This document shows positions 26,878 to 37,379 of a DNA stretch of 64,000 nt, in pieces (the stretch's first letter is position 1; the number at the start of each line of letters is the position of its first letter). The DNA comes from TMP-86 sp046347195. Lineage in GTDB: Bacteria; Pseudomonadota; Gammaproteobacteria; Steroidobacterales; Steroidobacteraceae. The position numbers and the translations under genes are program-made. The notes under the pieces are model-generated. The model worked only from the letters and a program-made list of their open reading frames with translations. It ran no database searches and was not told the DNA's origin. Where the stretch lies: positions 1 to 64,000 of the forward strand of contig JAXMGQ010000013.1 of NCBI GenBank assembly GCA_046347195.1, read 5' to 3'.

Positions 26878-28032
26878 ATGTCCATGCGCTCTGACTGGTT
26901 CGCTGCCTGCGGCGTGATCGCAACCACCCTGGCGGCCGGCACGCCCCTTTCGGCCGAATCTTCCGCAGGCAAGGTGATGACGGTAAATGGCCCCATTGCG
27001 CCCGAGGCGCTCGGGATGACCCTGCCGCATGAACACCTGATCATCGACTACAAGCCCGCTTCCGATACCCCTGAAGGTTGGCGCGCCATCGGCGGCGAAA
27101 AGCCTTCGACCGCCGAAGAAATCGCTTTCTACGATGCTCCGCTGACCATGGACAGGATCGGAGCGGCCTACATGGGCAAGCCCAACCGCGACGATCTGCG
27201 GCTCCAGGACGAGGTCCTCGCCATCAAGGAAGTGACCGACTACAAATGGTCCGGCGGCGGCTCCATCGTCGAGGTCACCAGTGGCGGCCTGGGGCGCAAC
27301 CCGCAGGCGCTCAAGCGCATCTCGCAGGCCACCGGCGTCAATGTCATCATGGGTTCGGGCTGGTACGAGCACGGCTTCGTCGGCGATACCATCGACAGCC
27401 GCTCCGCCCTGAACCTGGCGGAGGAAATCGTCCGCGACATCACCGTCGGCGTGGGCAACACCGGGATCCGCGCCGGGATCATCGGCGAGGTGGGCGTTCG
27501 TCAGGCTGACACGCCTTATGAGCGCAAGATCCTCGCCGCCGCAGCGCGTGCCAGCCGGCTGACCGGCGCGGCCATTTCCATCCACATGTCCAAGGGCTTC
27601 CACGAACAGCGCGCCACGTTGAAGATCCTGAAAGACGCCGGTGCGGATCTCAAGCGCGTGGCCATGGGGCACTCCAACCCCATTGCCGACAACATGCCAC
27701 TCATGAAGCACGTACTCGACCAGGGCGCGTACCTGCAGTTCGACATGCTGGGTGATCCGCCGCAAATCCTCTCCGAGGCGGTGGACCATGATGTGGCGCT
27801 CGCCATCATCGAGCTGATCAAGCAGGGCCATGTGGACCAGATCCTGCTTTCGCAGGATGTCTTCACGAAGACCGACCTCAAGGCCTATGGCGGCAGCGGC
27901 TACAGCTTCGTCGCCGAGCAGTTCATTCCGTATCTGCGGCGCCTGGGCGCGACGCAGGAGCAGATCAATCGCATGGTGGTCGACAACCCGCGACGCCTGC
28001 TGACCCTTGCCAGGCCGGAGGCCGTGCGATGA
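26878..28032 (+). CDS. Exported phosphotriesterase-family metallohydrolase
   Basis: 384-residue TIM-barrel hydrolase of the phosphotriesterase/lactonase family with an N-terminal signal peptide (ending near LSAESS). Metal ligands: HEH in MTLPHEHLI, Glu in IIGEVGV where the family has a bridging carboxylated Lys or Glu, His in SIHMSKG, His in VAMGHSN, and an Asp in LLSQDVF. Likely substrates are lactones or esters rather than organophosphates. The end overlaps the next, paralogous gene (ATGA). Confidence 0.87.
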   Translation: MSMRSDWFAACGVIATTLAAGTPLSAESSAGKVMTVNGPIAPEALGMTLPHEHLIIDYKPASDTPEGWRAIGGEKPSTAEEIAFYDAPLTMDRIGAAYMGKPNRDDLRLQDEVLAIKEVTDYKWSGGGSIVEVTSGGLGRNPQALKRISQATGVNVIMGSGWYEHGFVGDTIDSRSALNLAEEIVRDITVGVGNTGIRAGIIGEVGVRQADTPYERKILAAAARASRLTGAAISIHMSKGFHEQRATLKILKDAGADLKRVAMGHSNPIADNMPLMKHVLDQGAYLQFDMLGDPPQILSEAVDHDVALAIIELIKQGHVDQILLSQDVFTKTDLKAYGGSGYSFVAEQFIPYLRRLGATQEQINRMVVDNPRRLLTLARPEAVR

Positions 28033-29162
28033 GGCTCATCAAGCTTGCCGGCGTGGTCGCAGTGGTCGCATCGGTCACCTCCGCCATCGCCGCGGAACTG
28101 CCGCAGAACATCCCGGATATTTCCGGCAAGGCGCTGACCGTGCATGGCCCGGTGGACCCTTCCACATTGGGCCGTACGCTCATGCACGAGCACATCTTCA
28201 TCAACTTCCAGCTGGCCGTGCCTTCCACGCGCGACCATGCCACGGACGAGGAAGTTGCGCGCCAGAAGCTCGAGCTCTCCAACCTCGCCGCCGTGCGCAG
28301 CGGCGTGTGGAACCCGGACAACGATTTCCTCGGCGATTTCGCCACTGCCGTGGATGAGATCAGCCAGTACAAGCGCGGGGGCGGCGGCACGATTGTCGAG
28401 GTCTCCGGCATCCGGCTGGGCCGTGATCCCTGGGCGCTGTACCGGGCGAGCAATGCCTCAGGCCTGAACATCGTCATGGGCGCGGGCTGGTACCAGAAAC
28501 GCTACCACCCGGCCAACATGGACCAGCTCGCTGAACGAGATGACGGCCACCATCACGCGCGACATCGCCGAAGGCGTGGATGGCACCAATGTGCGCTCGG
28601 GCATCATTGGCGAGATCGGCATCAACGGCAATCCGCTCACGCCCAATGAACTCAAGAGCACGCGCGCCAGCGCCCGGGCGGCGCGCTCGCGCCGCGAGCT
28701 TCCATGTCGGCGGCTATCGCGAGGAGAAGTTCACCATCCTCGATATCGTCGCCTCCGAAGGCGTGGACATGAAGCGCGTGGTCATGGGCCACAGCAACTC
28801 CCTCGCGCTGGACCTGCCGCTCGCCCGCCGCATCCTGGCCCGCGGCGTCACCATCGAGTTCGACTGGCTCGGCGCGCTCGGCAGTCCCGGCGGCTTCCTC
28901 GGAGCGAGCGATGACCTGAAGGTGGCACGTGGCCTCGTGCAATTGATCAAGGAGGGCTATGCCGGGCAGATCGTGCTGGCGCACGATGTGTGCACCAAGC
29001 TGCAGCTGAAGAAGTACGGCGGCCTCGGATACACCTACATCGACGACTACTTTCTGCCCCGACTTCGCAGATGGGGGTCAGCGAAGCGGATATCCACAAG
29101 ATCATGGTGGAAAACCCCGCGCGCGTCCTGACCTTCGTCAAACCGATGCCGCTGGTGGGCTG
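28029..29162 (+). pseudogene. Second phosphotriesterase-family gene, three frameshifts
   Basis: A paralogue of the preceding gene. The signal peptide and first 170 codons are clean (TLMHEHIFI, GTIVEVSGIRLG, IVMGAGWY). The frame then changes near 28,530 (continuing TITRDIAEGVDG, IIGEIGING), near 28,690 (FHVGGYREEKF, RVVMGHSN, IVLAHDV) and near 29,070 (EADIHKIMVENPARVL, ending PLVG at 29,162). All metal-ligand motifs survive across the frames, so decay is recent or the breaks are sequencing errors. Confidence 0.82.
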
Positions 29163-29229
29163 ACGATGCCGACCGCTCGGCGGACAGCTGGGCAGAAAGA
29201 AATAGTCAGCGCCTACTTAAGGAACGATC

Positions 29230-29600
29230 ATGAAGAAGCCAGTCTCGATACTCACGGAGCCCTCGGCACGCTAGCGCTCGCGCAGGCAGCCAGTGCCGAC
29301 GGCGTTGCGGGTGAATGGAAGGTCGAAGGCACCGCGAACGGCATGCCGATCAAGATCACCTGCACGCTGAACAAGGCGAAGGACGGGGCGCTCTCGAACT
29401 GTACTTCGCGCCGGACCTGCAGCGAACTCCCGATGCGAGGCGCACCACGGCTCGAGGGCAGTCGGCTGTTCATACCCGATCAACTATCAGGGACAGGACC
29501 TCAAGATCGGCTACGACGGCACGCTCAAGTCGAGGCCGACATCGAGGAGGGCATCACGTCGAGCAACGGCCCCGCCAGGCGGTTCACCGCGAAGAAGTAA
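29230..29600 (+). pseudogene. Small secreted protein, frameshifted
   Basis: A short gene after the phosphotriesterase pair: start MKKPVSILT, then in another frame LGTLALAQAASADGVAGEW (signal peptide end) and VEGTANGMPIKITCTLNK. Further frame changes lead to YQGQDLKIGYDGTLKS and EADIEEGITSSNG, ending RRFTAKK. It appears to be a 110-120 residue periplasmic beta-rich protein of unknown function with at least three indels. Confidence 0.6.
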
Positions 29601-29679
29601 GCACCGCGGCACTACGGCGCCGACATGACGAGGCCGTCCGGATGCGGGTAGGGGTGGGCCTCGTCGACTCGGTGCGCCC

Positions 29680-30510
29680 TGCTTGACGGCGGCCTTGGCA
29701 AACCTTCCAGCTTGCAACCAGCCATGAAACGCATCGATCCGGTAGTCGCTGCTCTTGCCCTGTATACGGGCACCGAAGCCGTGACCGCCGCCGAAATAAT
29801 GGTACATCGGTTTGTAGCCTGCCTTCTTCATCGCCTCGAACAGCTTGGCGGTGGTCGCCTCGCCGATCTGGTCATCCTGCGCCAGGCGAGGAGTACGGCG
29901 GCAGATTCGCCGGCACTGAGCAGGGCCACCAGAGGGCACTCCATAAATGATGCCCGCGAGAAGTTCGGGCGCACGGCCGGATCATCGCTGAAGAGCACCT
30001 GCGTTGCGACCTTGTTGCACCAGCCGAAATCGACGATGCCCACACGGTCCGCTGATGCCCCCACTTCGCCGCGTTCTGTCGCAGCACCTTCATGGCCTGT
30101 ATGCCATCGGCCACGGCGAACTTCTCGGCCGCGCTGTCCGGCATCGAAGGCATGGCGCCGCCCAGGCGCTGCTCCATCAGACGATACTTGAGCACGAAGC
30201 GGCAATGCCGCAGCTCCTGCAGCCAGCGCGCCACCGATTCGCCTTCATCGTTGATGGAAAGCACCACGAACGCCACCAGGGCCACGATCGCGGTGCCGGT
30301 GGCCTTGCCCTTCTTCAGCAGGTAGGCGGTCGATGTGGGCTTGACCACGTTGAACACCATGTCGCCGCCCGGGCCGCTCGCTTTCAACGTAGGTCCAGTT
30401 CTCCGAGCCGGGCGCAACGCCGGGCCGAGATCAGCCGTCTGAGCCGAGGCGCCGCTCCACATAGGGCGCGGCAGCCAGTACGCCAAAGCCCTTCCTGGTA
30501 AAGCAGGTCT
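29680..30510 (-). pseudogene. Alpha/beta hydrolase (acetyl-xylan-esterase-like), frameshifted
   Basis: Pieces in different frames add up to a dienelactone-hydrolase-like esterase: PMWSGASAQTADLGP, KATGTAIVALVAFV, VARWLQELRHCRFVLKYRL, FAVADGIQAMKVLRQNAAKWG, ATQVLFSDDPAVRPNF and MYHYFGGGHGFGAR, which holds the catalytic His. The nucleophile region (expected VGFSAGA) lies at a frame break near 30,040. It follows the CocE/NonD gene on the same strand. Boundaries are approximate. Confidence 0.7.
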
Positions 30511-30553
30511 CTCCGAGGTGTGTCGATCAAATACCGCCCTGCCGCCCCTGGGA

Positions 30554-32356
30554 TCAGGGCAGGAGGATGTGGGAAGGATATCGCTTCGAGTGATAGATGG
30601 TCTACTCGCCTTTTGCATGCACACGCGGTGACCGGATCCCTCGCCGGTGTTCAGGTTGCGGTCAAAGCGCGGGAAATTGCTGCTGGAGATTTCCACGCGG
30701 ATCGGTGCCCCGGCAGGAAGGTATTGCTGGTAGCCCACAGGTCGATGTCGTACTCGTAGACCTTGCCGGAGTTCCAGCAGTGAAACCGGGCCTTCCTTCC
30801 AGCGCGATAGCGGGCGCGGATGATACCATCCTGGATGTTCTGCACATAGCCATCCGGGTGCACATCCACCAGCTTCGCCGTCCAGTCGGTGTCCTGGCCG
30901 CTGAGTCGAGGCATAGAGCTTGACCTTCAGGCCATCACTTCCACCACTTCGGTCAGCACCGGCGTCGTGTACACCAGCGTCCGCGCGATGAAGCCTTGAT
31001 CTGGTTCACCGGGCCCTGCTGCACCGACAGGCACATCAGGCAGTCCAGCAGGTTGCCGCCCAGCGTCGGCACCGGATCGGCCGGATCGTAGCTGAACTGA
31101 TCGCTCTCGGCTCCCTTGGGCGTTGCGGCGGACAAGGTGCCGTCGCCGCTGGCGCTGTTGGCCTTGCCGCTGCTGGCGAGGAAGTACCTGGTGTACTTGG
31201 TGCGCGCCAGCGGCCATTCCTGTTCATCGCGCCACTTGTTCTCGCCCATGACGAAGATCTTCACCGGCGCGTCCTTCTCCACGCCGTTGTCGATGCCTTT
31301 CAGCCAGTGGTCCTGCCAGCGCAGGTAGATGTCGCCGAAGTTCACCTGCGCCGCAGGGCCGAAATCCACGCCACGATCCGGGCCGGTGGCCGGAAAGTTC
31401 GCATTGTTGTTGCGCTGCCCGATGCTGTGCGTCCAGGGACCGACGATCAGGCGCTTGTTCCTGCGCGCGAGGTCTGAGGGGCTGTTGGCGCGGATGTCCG
31501 CGTTGTCGCTCAGCGCACCACGCAGGAAGATGTCGTACCAGCCCGTCACCGTGAGGAAGGGCACCGAGATGCGATGGACATCCTTCTCCAGGCTGATGCC
31601 GCGCCAGAAGGGATCATCCGCGCGCGGATGCTTGAGCAGATCGCGGTAGCCGGAGTTGGGCTGGCTCGCCGCCTCGCCCATGGTCATGAGCGGCAGGTGC
31701 TTGTAGATGTTCGGCCAGTCGAGACCGGCCCCGTACTGAAAGCCGCGCCCGGCCATGTCCACACCCGCCCAACCGATGTCGAAGCTCAGGTATGCCGCGC
31801 CATCGATGAACGTCCAGCCGTTGTAGATGTCGCTGGTGGTGACTGAAGCCGCCATCGCGGTGAGATGGGGCGGCTGGTGGATGGCCGGGGCCAACTGCAC
31901 GTAACCGCCATAGGAGCCACCGGTCATGCCGATCTTGCCGTTGCTCCAGGACTGGGCGGCAATCCAGTCCAGCGTGTCGAGGCCGTCCTTGGCTTCGCTC
32001 GCGTAGAGGGTGAACTGCCCGTCGGAGTCGTAGCGGCCGCGCACGTCCTGCGTGACATAGGCATAGCCACGCTCAGCGTAATACTTGCCCGTGGCCAGCG
32101 CGCCTGCGCTGATGTTGTTGTAGGGCGTGCGGCCCAGCACGGTCGGGAACTTGCCCGGCGCCTCCGGTAGATAGAGGTCGGTGGACAGCTCGATGCCATC
32201 ACGCATGCGCACCTTGACGTTGTGCTCCATGCGCACCTTGTATTGCGGCTGCGAGAGCTGCGCCGCATCGAAGGATACGGGTCCCGCCTCCTGTGCCGAA
32301 ACCAGTCCTGCCGCCGTGAATGCCAGGGCCGCCAGGCCCGCGCGAGAGATTGTCAT
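30554..32356 (-). pseudogene. CocE/NonD-family hydrolase, exported, 3' end frameshifted
   Basis: About 600 codons of an exported CocE/X-Pro dipeptidyl-peptidase-type hydrolase. Signal peptide (ALAFTAAGLVSAQE), then VRMRDGIELSTDLYLP, YVTQDVRGRYDSDG, the nucleophile Ser in GMTGGSYGGY, and PFLTVTGWYDIFL with the catalytic Asp. It is intact from 32,356 down to about 31,010. The C-terminal jelly-roll domain is broken into several frames (FIARTLVYTTPVLTEVVEV, PIRVEISSSNFPRFDRNLNTG, YHSKRYPSHILLP), ending at the TGA at 30,554. It lies 100 bp after a TonB-receptor gene, suggesting uptake linked to ester or peptide cleavage. Confidence 0.85.
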
Positions 32357-32456
32357 GGACGAGCACCGCTTGAGGTTTTTCGAGCCGATGCTGACCCGCC
32401 TCGAAGCGGGCCAGCATCGGCTCTCGATCCTCGTTAACTCCAGGCCAACGGGCGCG

Positions 32457-34958
32457 TCAGTGGCGGTACACCGCCGTGATGCCCATTGTCCGCGGCCGCA
32501 AGGTGGTGGCCGTGATGATCGGGGCATCGGTGTTGAGCCGCCCCTTGCCCAGGAACGGCCGCGAGTCCGTGAGGTTGTTGATGAACAGCGACACATCCCA
32601 GCCGCCGAACTTCGTTCCCAGGCGCAGGTTCGCTTCCTTGATCGAAACCGGCTCGAACAGGTTGTTCGCACCGGCATAGACGGCCATGGTCGGATCCCAC
32701 TCGTCGCCCTTCTTCTGCTTGCCCTGATACGAATAGTCGAGACGTGCGTACGACTCGTTGCTGAACAGCCGGAAGCCGTACTGCGCGGCAGCAGTGACCG
32801 TCGAGTTCGATCCGAACAGCCACGCTCCCTCGCGCGTGAACAGAATCGGGCGACCCTGGGAGTCCAGGACCCGGTTGCCATTCGCATCGATCGGCCCCTC
32901 GGTCGACGTCTGCTTCACCTCGCCGATCCCGGCGTTCAGGGACAGCAGGAGCGCATCCGTGGCGCGGTAGGCGAGCGAGAGATCCACGCCACGGCTGCGT
33001 GCCGAGCCGAGGTTCGCGGTGACCGACAGCGGGCATCCCTGGCCCGGGCTGATGTTGCGGATCATGTCTTTCCAGTTGATCTGGTAGACACTCAGGTCGA
33101 CCTGGAGCCGATCGGCAAACGTGAATTTCGAACCGAGCTCGTAACTCCAGACGCTGTCCGGGCCGTACTGGCCAGCCGACGGGTTGATACCGATCCGCTG
33201 GAAGACGTCGATGCAGCTCACCGCATTGATCGGATCACGGGGTCCGCCACCGCGGAAACCCTTGGCAGCACTCGCGTAGAACAGCGAGCCGCCTTCGGTC
33301 TTGTAGGACAGCCCAAACTTCGGCGTCACGGCGCTGTCGGACGCCGCTCCGTGTTCGGTACGCGGGATCGGCGGTCCATTGACCGGGCCGTCCAGCAGGT
33401 TGACGAAATCCAGATCCATCTTGGTGTAACGGAGCCCGGCTGTCGCGGTGAGGCCGCCGAAGACGCGGAAATCGAGCTGGCCGAACATGGCCTTCTGGTC
33501 ATCCTTCACCGTCGTGCCGCCGCCGAAGATGACGCCGTCGGGACCCTGGCCGACGCCGAAGATCATCTGCAGGCATTCATCTGGCGCGCAGAAGCCCGCC
33601 AGATCATGGATGAGCTGGCCGACGTTGGGATTGCGCACGGTGCGATTGTCGATGAGCTTGTTCTTGGAGTAGAAGGCACCGACCACCCACTTCAGGCGCG
33701 CATTGGCATCCGTCGACTGCAGCCGGACCTCCTGGGTGAAGAACTTGTTGCGCTGCGAGTCCGCACCCGGTGCGAGCCAGTTCGGATTGGCCGGGAAATA
33801 GATGGCCGCCTGCCCCCCCGTGAAGATGTAGCTCCAGGTGCCGAAATCGAGGAAGCCGAAATCCGTGACGCCTTCCTGTTTGCGATCGTAGTACGACGTG
33901 TTCGAGACCAGCTCCATGCCGGCGAACTGCCAGTCGATCTTCAACGCAGGCATCGTGATCGTCTGTACCGCCCACTGATCGATATTGTGGGCATCGACGA
34001 AATCGCCGTCGCTCGGGTTGCCCATGTTCGCGTGATTGAGATTCTGGATGTCGAACGGCAGTACCGGATCGTTGGGCATGAAGAACGCGCCAGTGCCGCG
34101 CGCGTCGATGCGCTGCCAATACAGCGACGGCGTGATCACGAGATTCTCGGTGGGCGCGAACCCGACGGCCAGGCGCGCTGAGGCGGATTCGGTGTGATTG
34201 GCGGCCTTCTCCTCCAAGGCGTTGGTATACCAGCTGCGACGGTCGACGTAGCCACCGTCACGACGGGTCCAGACGCTGGCGCGGAAGCCGACCTTGTCCT
34301 CCACCAGCGGCCCGCCGCCGGCGGCACCCAGTTCATAGGACGGGGCACCATATTGGGTGAAACCGGCCTCGCTGCGCACGTAGGAGGACCATTTGGTACG
34401 GCTCGGTTCCGGCGTGATGAAGCGGACCGCACCGCCCTCGGCACCCGAACCGAACAGCGTTCCCTGCGGGCCACGCAGCACTTCCACGCGCTCGATATCG
34501 AACAGGCGTGGATAGGCGTTCGAGGAGAAGTTGCCGCTGGCGGCGGTGGAACGCGCCTGGATCGGCGTGTCATCGATGTAGATGCCGGTGGTGGCACCAC
34601 CGACTCCATTCGAGGTGATCCCGCGAATCGAAATACCCGAGTCCAGGTCCGCCCCGAAACCGCCGCCGCGGCTGAACTGCAGGCCGGGCGTGAACTTGGC
34701 GACGTCGTCGATATCGCGCATGCCCTGGACGTCCATTTGCTCCTGGCCGATGGCTGCGATGCTGATCGGAACGTCCCGGATGCTCTCCGCACGGCGGGTT
34801 GCAGTGACGACGATTTCCTCCAGACCCTCCGAGGCGCCGGCGGCGGCGCCCAGCGCGTGGCCCGGCGGCAGAGTCAGCAGCAGCGCTGCCATCACCCCTG
34901 CGCTGCTCTTCACGCCGTCAGGTGCATGACCCCGCAGACGCTTCAATACGTGTTTCAT
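32457..34958 (-). CDS. TonB-dependent receptor
   Basis: 833-residue outer-membrane transporter. N-terminal signal, plug motif LEEIVVTATRRAESIRDVP, SIRGITSNG, IERVEVLRGPQGTLFGSGA, then barrel sequence (FYSKNKLIDN, FGLSYKTEGGSLFYASAAKG, SYELGSKFTF) and a terminal strand MGITAVYRH. ATG 34958 has the ribosome site AGGGAGGGAG about 8 bases upstream. It is the first gene of a unit with the CocE/NonD hydrolase and the alpha/beta hydrolase. It resembles large Gammaproteobacteria/sphingomonad receptors of unknown substrate. Confidence 0.93.
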   Translation of the reverse strand: MKHVLKRLRGHAPDGVKSSAGVMAALLLTLPPGHALGAAAGASEGLEEIVVTATRRAESIRDVPISIAAIGQEQMDVQGMRDIDDVAKFTPGLQFSRGGGFGADLDSGISIRGITSNGVGGATTGIYIDDTPIQARSTAASGNFSSNAYPRLFDIERVEVLRGPQGTLFGSGAEGGAVRFITPEPSRTKWSSYVRSEAGFTQYGAPSYELGAAGGGPLVEDKVGFRASVWTRRDGGYVDRRSWYTNALEEKAANHTESASARLAVGFAPTENLVITPSLYWQRIDARGTGAFFMPNDPVLPFDIQNLNHANMGNPSDGDFVDAHNIDQWAVQTITMPALKIDWQFAGMELVSNTSYYDRKQEGVTDFGFLDFGTWSYIFTGGQAAIYFPANPNWLAPGADSQRNKFFTQEVRLQSTDANARLKWVVGAFYSKNKLIDNRTVRNPNVGQLIHDLAGFCAPDECLQMIFGVGQGPDGVIFGGGTTVKDDQKAMFGQLDFRVFGGLTATAGLRYTKMDLDFVNLLDGPVNGPPIPRTEHGAASDSAVTPKFGLSYKTEGGSLFYASAAKGFRGGGPRDPINAVSCIDVFQRIGINPSAGQYGPDSVWSYELGSKFTFADRLQVDLSVYQINWKDMIRNISPGQGCPLSVTANLGSARSRGVDLSLAYRATDALLLSLNAGIGEVKQTSTEGPIDANGNRVLDSQGRPILFTREGAWLFGSNSTVTAAAQYGFRLFSNESYARLDYSYQGKQKKGDEWDPTMAVYAGANNLFEPVSIKEANLRLGTKFGGWDVSLFINNLTDSRPFLGKGRLNTDAPIITATTLRPRTMGITAVYRH

Positions 34959-35266
34959 GGATGCAACTCCCTCCCTTGCGTACGTGAGTCTCGCGCTGCA
35001 CACGGGCAGTGGCGATACCTTGTTTCGAATCCGCCCGGCGCGCGTGCCCGGCCAGGATTCGAGGCGTTATTCAAGGCGATTCTACTTTCGAGGTACCGCG
35101 CCACTCACGCTCAGGCTCTACTGGGAAGGAACTAAAACCCCACTGTGCGGGCACCAGGACGCAAACCGTTGCACATGTACGACAACGGAGGGGAATGCCG
35201 TACGGCGGTTTCGCCAAACGGGCCCTATGTCGGGACCGCGCTCGCGAATGCGATTGTCGCGCACGC
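34959..35266. promoter_or_regulatory. Intergenic region upstream of TonB receptor
   Basis: A 308-bp gap between the divergent-side start of the receptor and the end of the GST gene. It must hold the receptor promoter. It contains CGCCAAACGGGCCCTATGTC near 35,213, resembling the stretch near 25,536 downstream of the ferredoxin region. No gene seen. Confidence 0.45.
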
Positions 35267-36025
35267 CTACCCGGCGCTTGGCATCCATTTGACCACGCCC
35301 TCCTGGTAGCTGGGCCGCTGCTTCCATCGGTTCACCCACGCCATGAAATGCGGGAACTGCTCGAACGGAAAGTGGTTCCGCTGCAATAGGGCGTACTGTG
35401 GAATCCAGGCCACATCGGCGAGCGTCGGCGTATCGCCCTGCATGAAGGGTTGATCAGCGACCATGGCGTCGATGCGCGCGAAGCGATCGAGCAACACCCT
35501 CTCCGCGCGACTGATCTCTTCTTCCGGAATGTATTCCTTGCTCATCGTCTTGCGGTGAAAGGCGAGCAGTTCCGGATCCTTCTGCAGGCTCTCGAAGACC
35601 GGCATGGATTCCCGGGTCTTGGTGGGCTTGCGATTGCGTCCATAGGCCCAGGTCTTGATGGCCGAGACATGCTGGCTGCGGGTGAACTCCAGCCATTCAT
35701 GCATCTGCTCCAGCGCCTGCTCGCCCCTGGGAAGCAAGGATGGCCCCGGGAAGTTCTGTTCTATGTACAACAGGATGTCGGCGGATTCGTAGACTATCAG
35801 GCCATCGTGGATGATCGCCGGCACGAGGCCCTGGGGATGGATATCGAAATACTCCGGCGTCAGGTTCTTCTGCGCCCTGATGTCCATGTAGCGATCGACC
35901 CATTCGATGCCCTTCTCCGCCAGCTGAATGCGGATCCGCATGGAACAGTTGGAAGTCGAGAAATGAAAAAGATGCAGGCCACGACAGGCGAGAATCTCCG
36001 GCTTGTCTGTCTTTCGTATCGGCAT
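35267..36025 (-). CDS. Glutathione S-transferase-family protein
   Basis: 252-residue protein with an N-terminal thioredoxin-like domain (LHLFHFSTSNCSMRIRIQLAEKG, a Ser/Cys active-site region), the cis-Pro loop GLVPAIIHDG and the ESADILLYIEQ motif, then an all-helical C-terminal domain with the N-capping box GDTPTLADVAWI. Cytosolic, likely glutathione-dependent; specific role unknown. Single gene; downstream of it on the same strand is the TonB receptor promoter region. Confidence 0.87.
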   Translation of the reverse strand: MPIRKTDKPEILACRGLHLFHFSTSNCSMRIRIQLAEKGIEWVDRYMDIRAQKNLTPEYFDIHPQGLVPAIIHDGLIVYESADILLYIEQNFPGPSLLPRGEQALEQMHEWLEFTRSQHVSAIKTWAYGRNRKPTKTRESMPVFESLQKDPELLAFHRKTMSKEYIPEEEISRAERVLLDRFARIDAMVADQPFMQGDTPTLADVAWIPQYALLQRNHFPFEQFPHFMAWVNRWKQRPSYQEGVVKWMPSAG

Positions 36026-36072
36026 GGACGCCCCCTACTCCCGCTCAATGATCTCCTGATATTACCGGCAAC

Positions 36073-37264
36073 TCAGTCCTCGCCGGCGCGCAACAGGAAG
36101 GGGCCGTAGACGACGAGGAACCCGCCGAAGGCGAGCATCCACGCCACGGCCGCTGCCAGGTAGAGCGCCAGGGTGTGCGCCGAGAGTGGCGCCGCGACGC
36201 GCAGCAGCGCGGCGAGGACCGCGGTTGCGTAGATGAATGGTGTCGTGCGAGGCGCGCGCGGCGGGCGGCCGGTTTCGCTCAGCGTCACGCGCGTCATCAC
36301 GCCGAGCGTGGTGACGCCGATGGCGCCGGCCGTCCAGGCGTGCAGCGCGCCGGTGGCGGGCAGCAGATCAGGGCGCAGCACGGCGAGCCCGGTGGCGGCA
36401 AAGCCGAGCGGCACGAAAGCGTAGCCCACGTGCAGGATCAGCACCAGCGGCTCGGTGCGTGTGGCGAGGCCACGCCAGCGTGCCAGCCGGGCAAGCTGCG
36501 CGCCGCCGGCGGCGAACAGCACCCAACCGGTCAGCGCGCGTTGCGGCCAAACGACCCAGACGAGCAGCGCGAGCGCGCCGAGCGCGATCGCCAGCGCGTC
36601 GATGCGGTTGAAGACCACCGGATAGGGCGGGCGCCGGCGCGAGATCAGCCAGTTGCGCGTGAATGCGGGCGTGATGCGCCCGCCGATCACCATCAGCAGC
36701 GCGACGATGAGCGCCAGCGCCGCGCGCGCGCCGCGATCCCCGGCACTGCATGCAGCACGACCTCGCGGTGGTAGGCAATGTTGCTCGCCGCGAGCGCAAG
36801 GATCAGCGCGACGATGCGCAGGTTGAGCCAGTCGCGCGCCGCGATGATCTGGCGCGCGAACCACAACGCGATGACCAGCAGCAGCGCCACATCGATGCCG
36901 AGCGCGACGGGGCCGACCTGCGCGTAGGCGTAGAGGGCCACACGCCCCGCGAGCCACAGGCCCACGAGCGCCAGGAGCGGTGCACCGACCAGCGTCGGCC
37001 GCCCGGTCCAGTTCGGCGCCGCGGCCAGGAGGAAGCCGCTGAGAACCGCGCCGACGTAGCCGAACAGGAACTCGTGCGCGTGCCAGGCGAGCAGACCGTA
37101 GCCCACTGCGGGCTGTGCATGCCCGGTCAGCGCTGCCACCCACAGTCCCATCCCGGCAACGGCCCAGAGCGCGGCCGCCAGGAAAAACGGGCGGATGCCA
37201 TGGCTCAGGAAGGGCAGGCCCGCAAGGCCCAAGGGGGTCGCTGCTGTCTGGCTACCAGGATTCA
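36073..37264 (-). pseudogene. nnrS: NnrS-family haem-copper membrane protein, one frameshift
   Basis: NnrS-type protein with about 12 membrane helices, associated with nitric oxide stress. N-terminal half reads FLSHGIRPFFLAAALWA, WHAHEFLFGYVGAVLSGFL and NWTGRPT; C-terminal half reads LMVIGGRITPAFTRNWL, LHAWTAGAIGVTTLGVMTRV. The two halves are in different frames, meeting at a run of GC dinucleotides near 36,720-36,735. A one-base change there would restore a full-length protein. A second, intact nnrS lies at 42,991-44,145. Confidence 0.85.
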
Positions 37265-37379
37265 TTGCGGAATCGATTCTATACTGCGTCGAGCACGGGC
37301 TCGCGGTGAATGGTGGCCCGCATTGACCAATCCGGATATTCCAGCGCAAGATTCAGTGGATCAGGATCGAGGAAGTACA

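Noticed and set aside
32181..34181. 666-codon open frame on the plus strand
   Set aside because: It lies opposite the TonB-receptor gene and is Arg/Asp/Val-rich with no motif; a typical antisense shadow in high-GC DNA.
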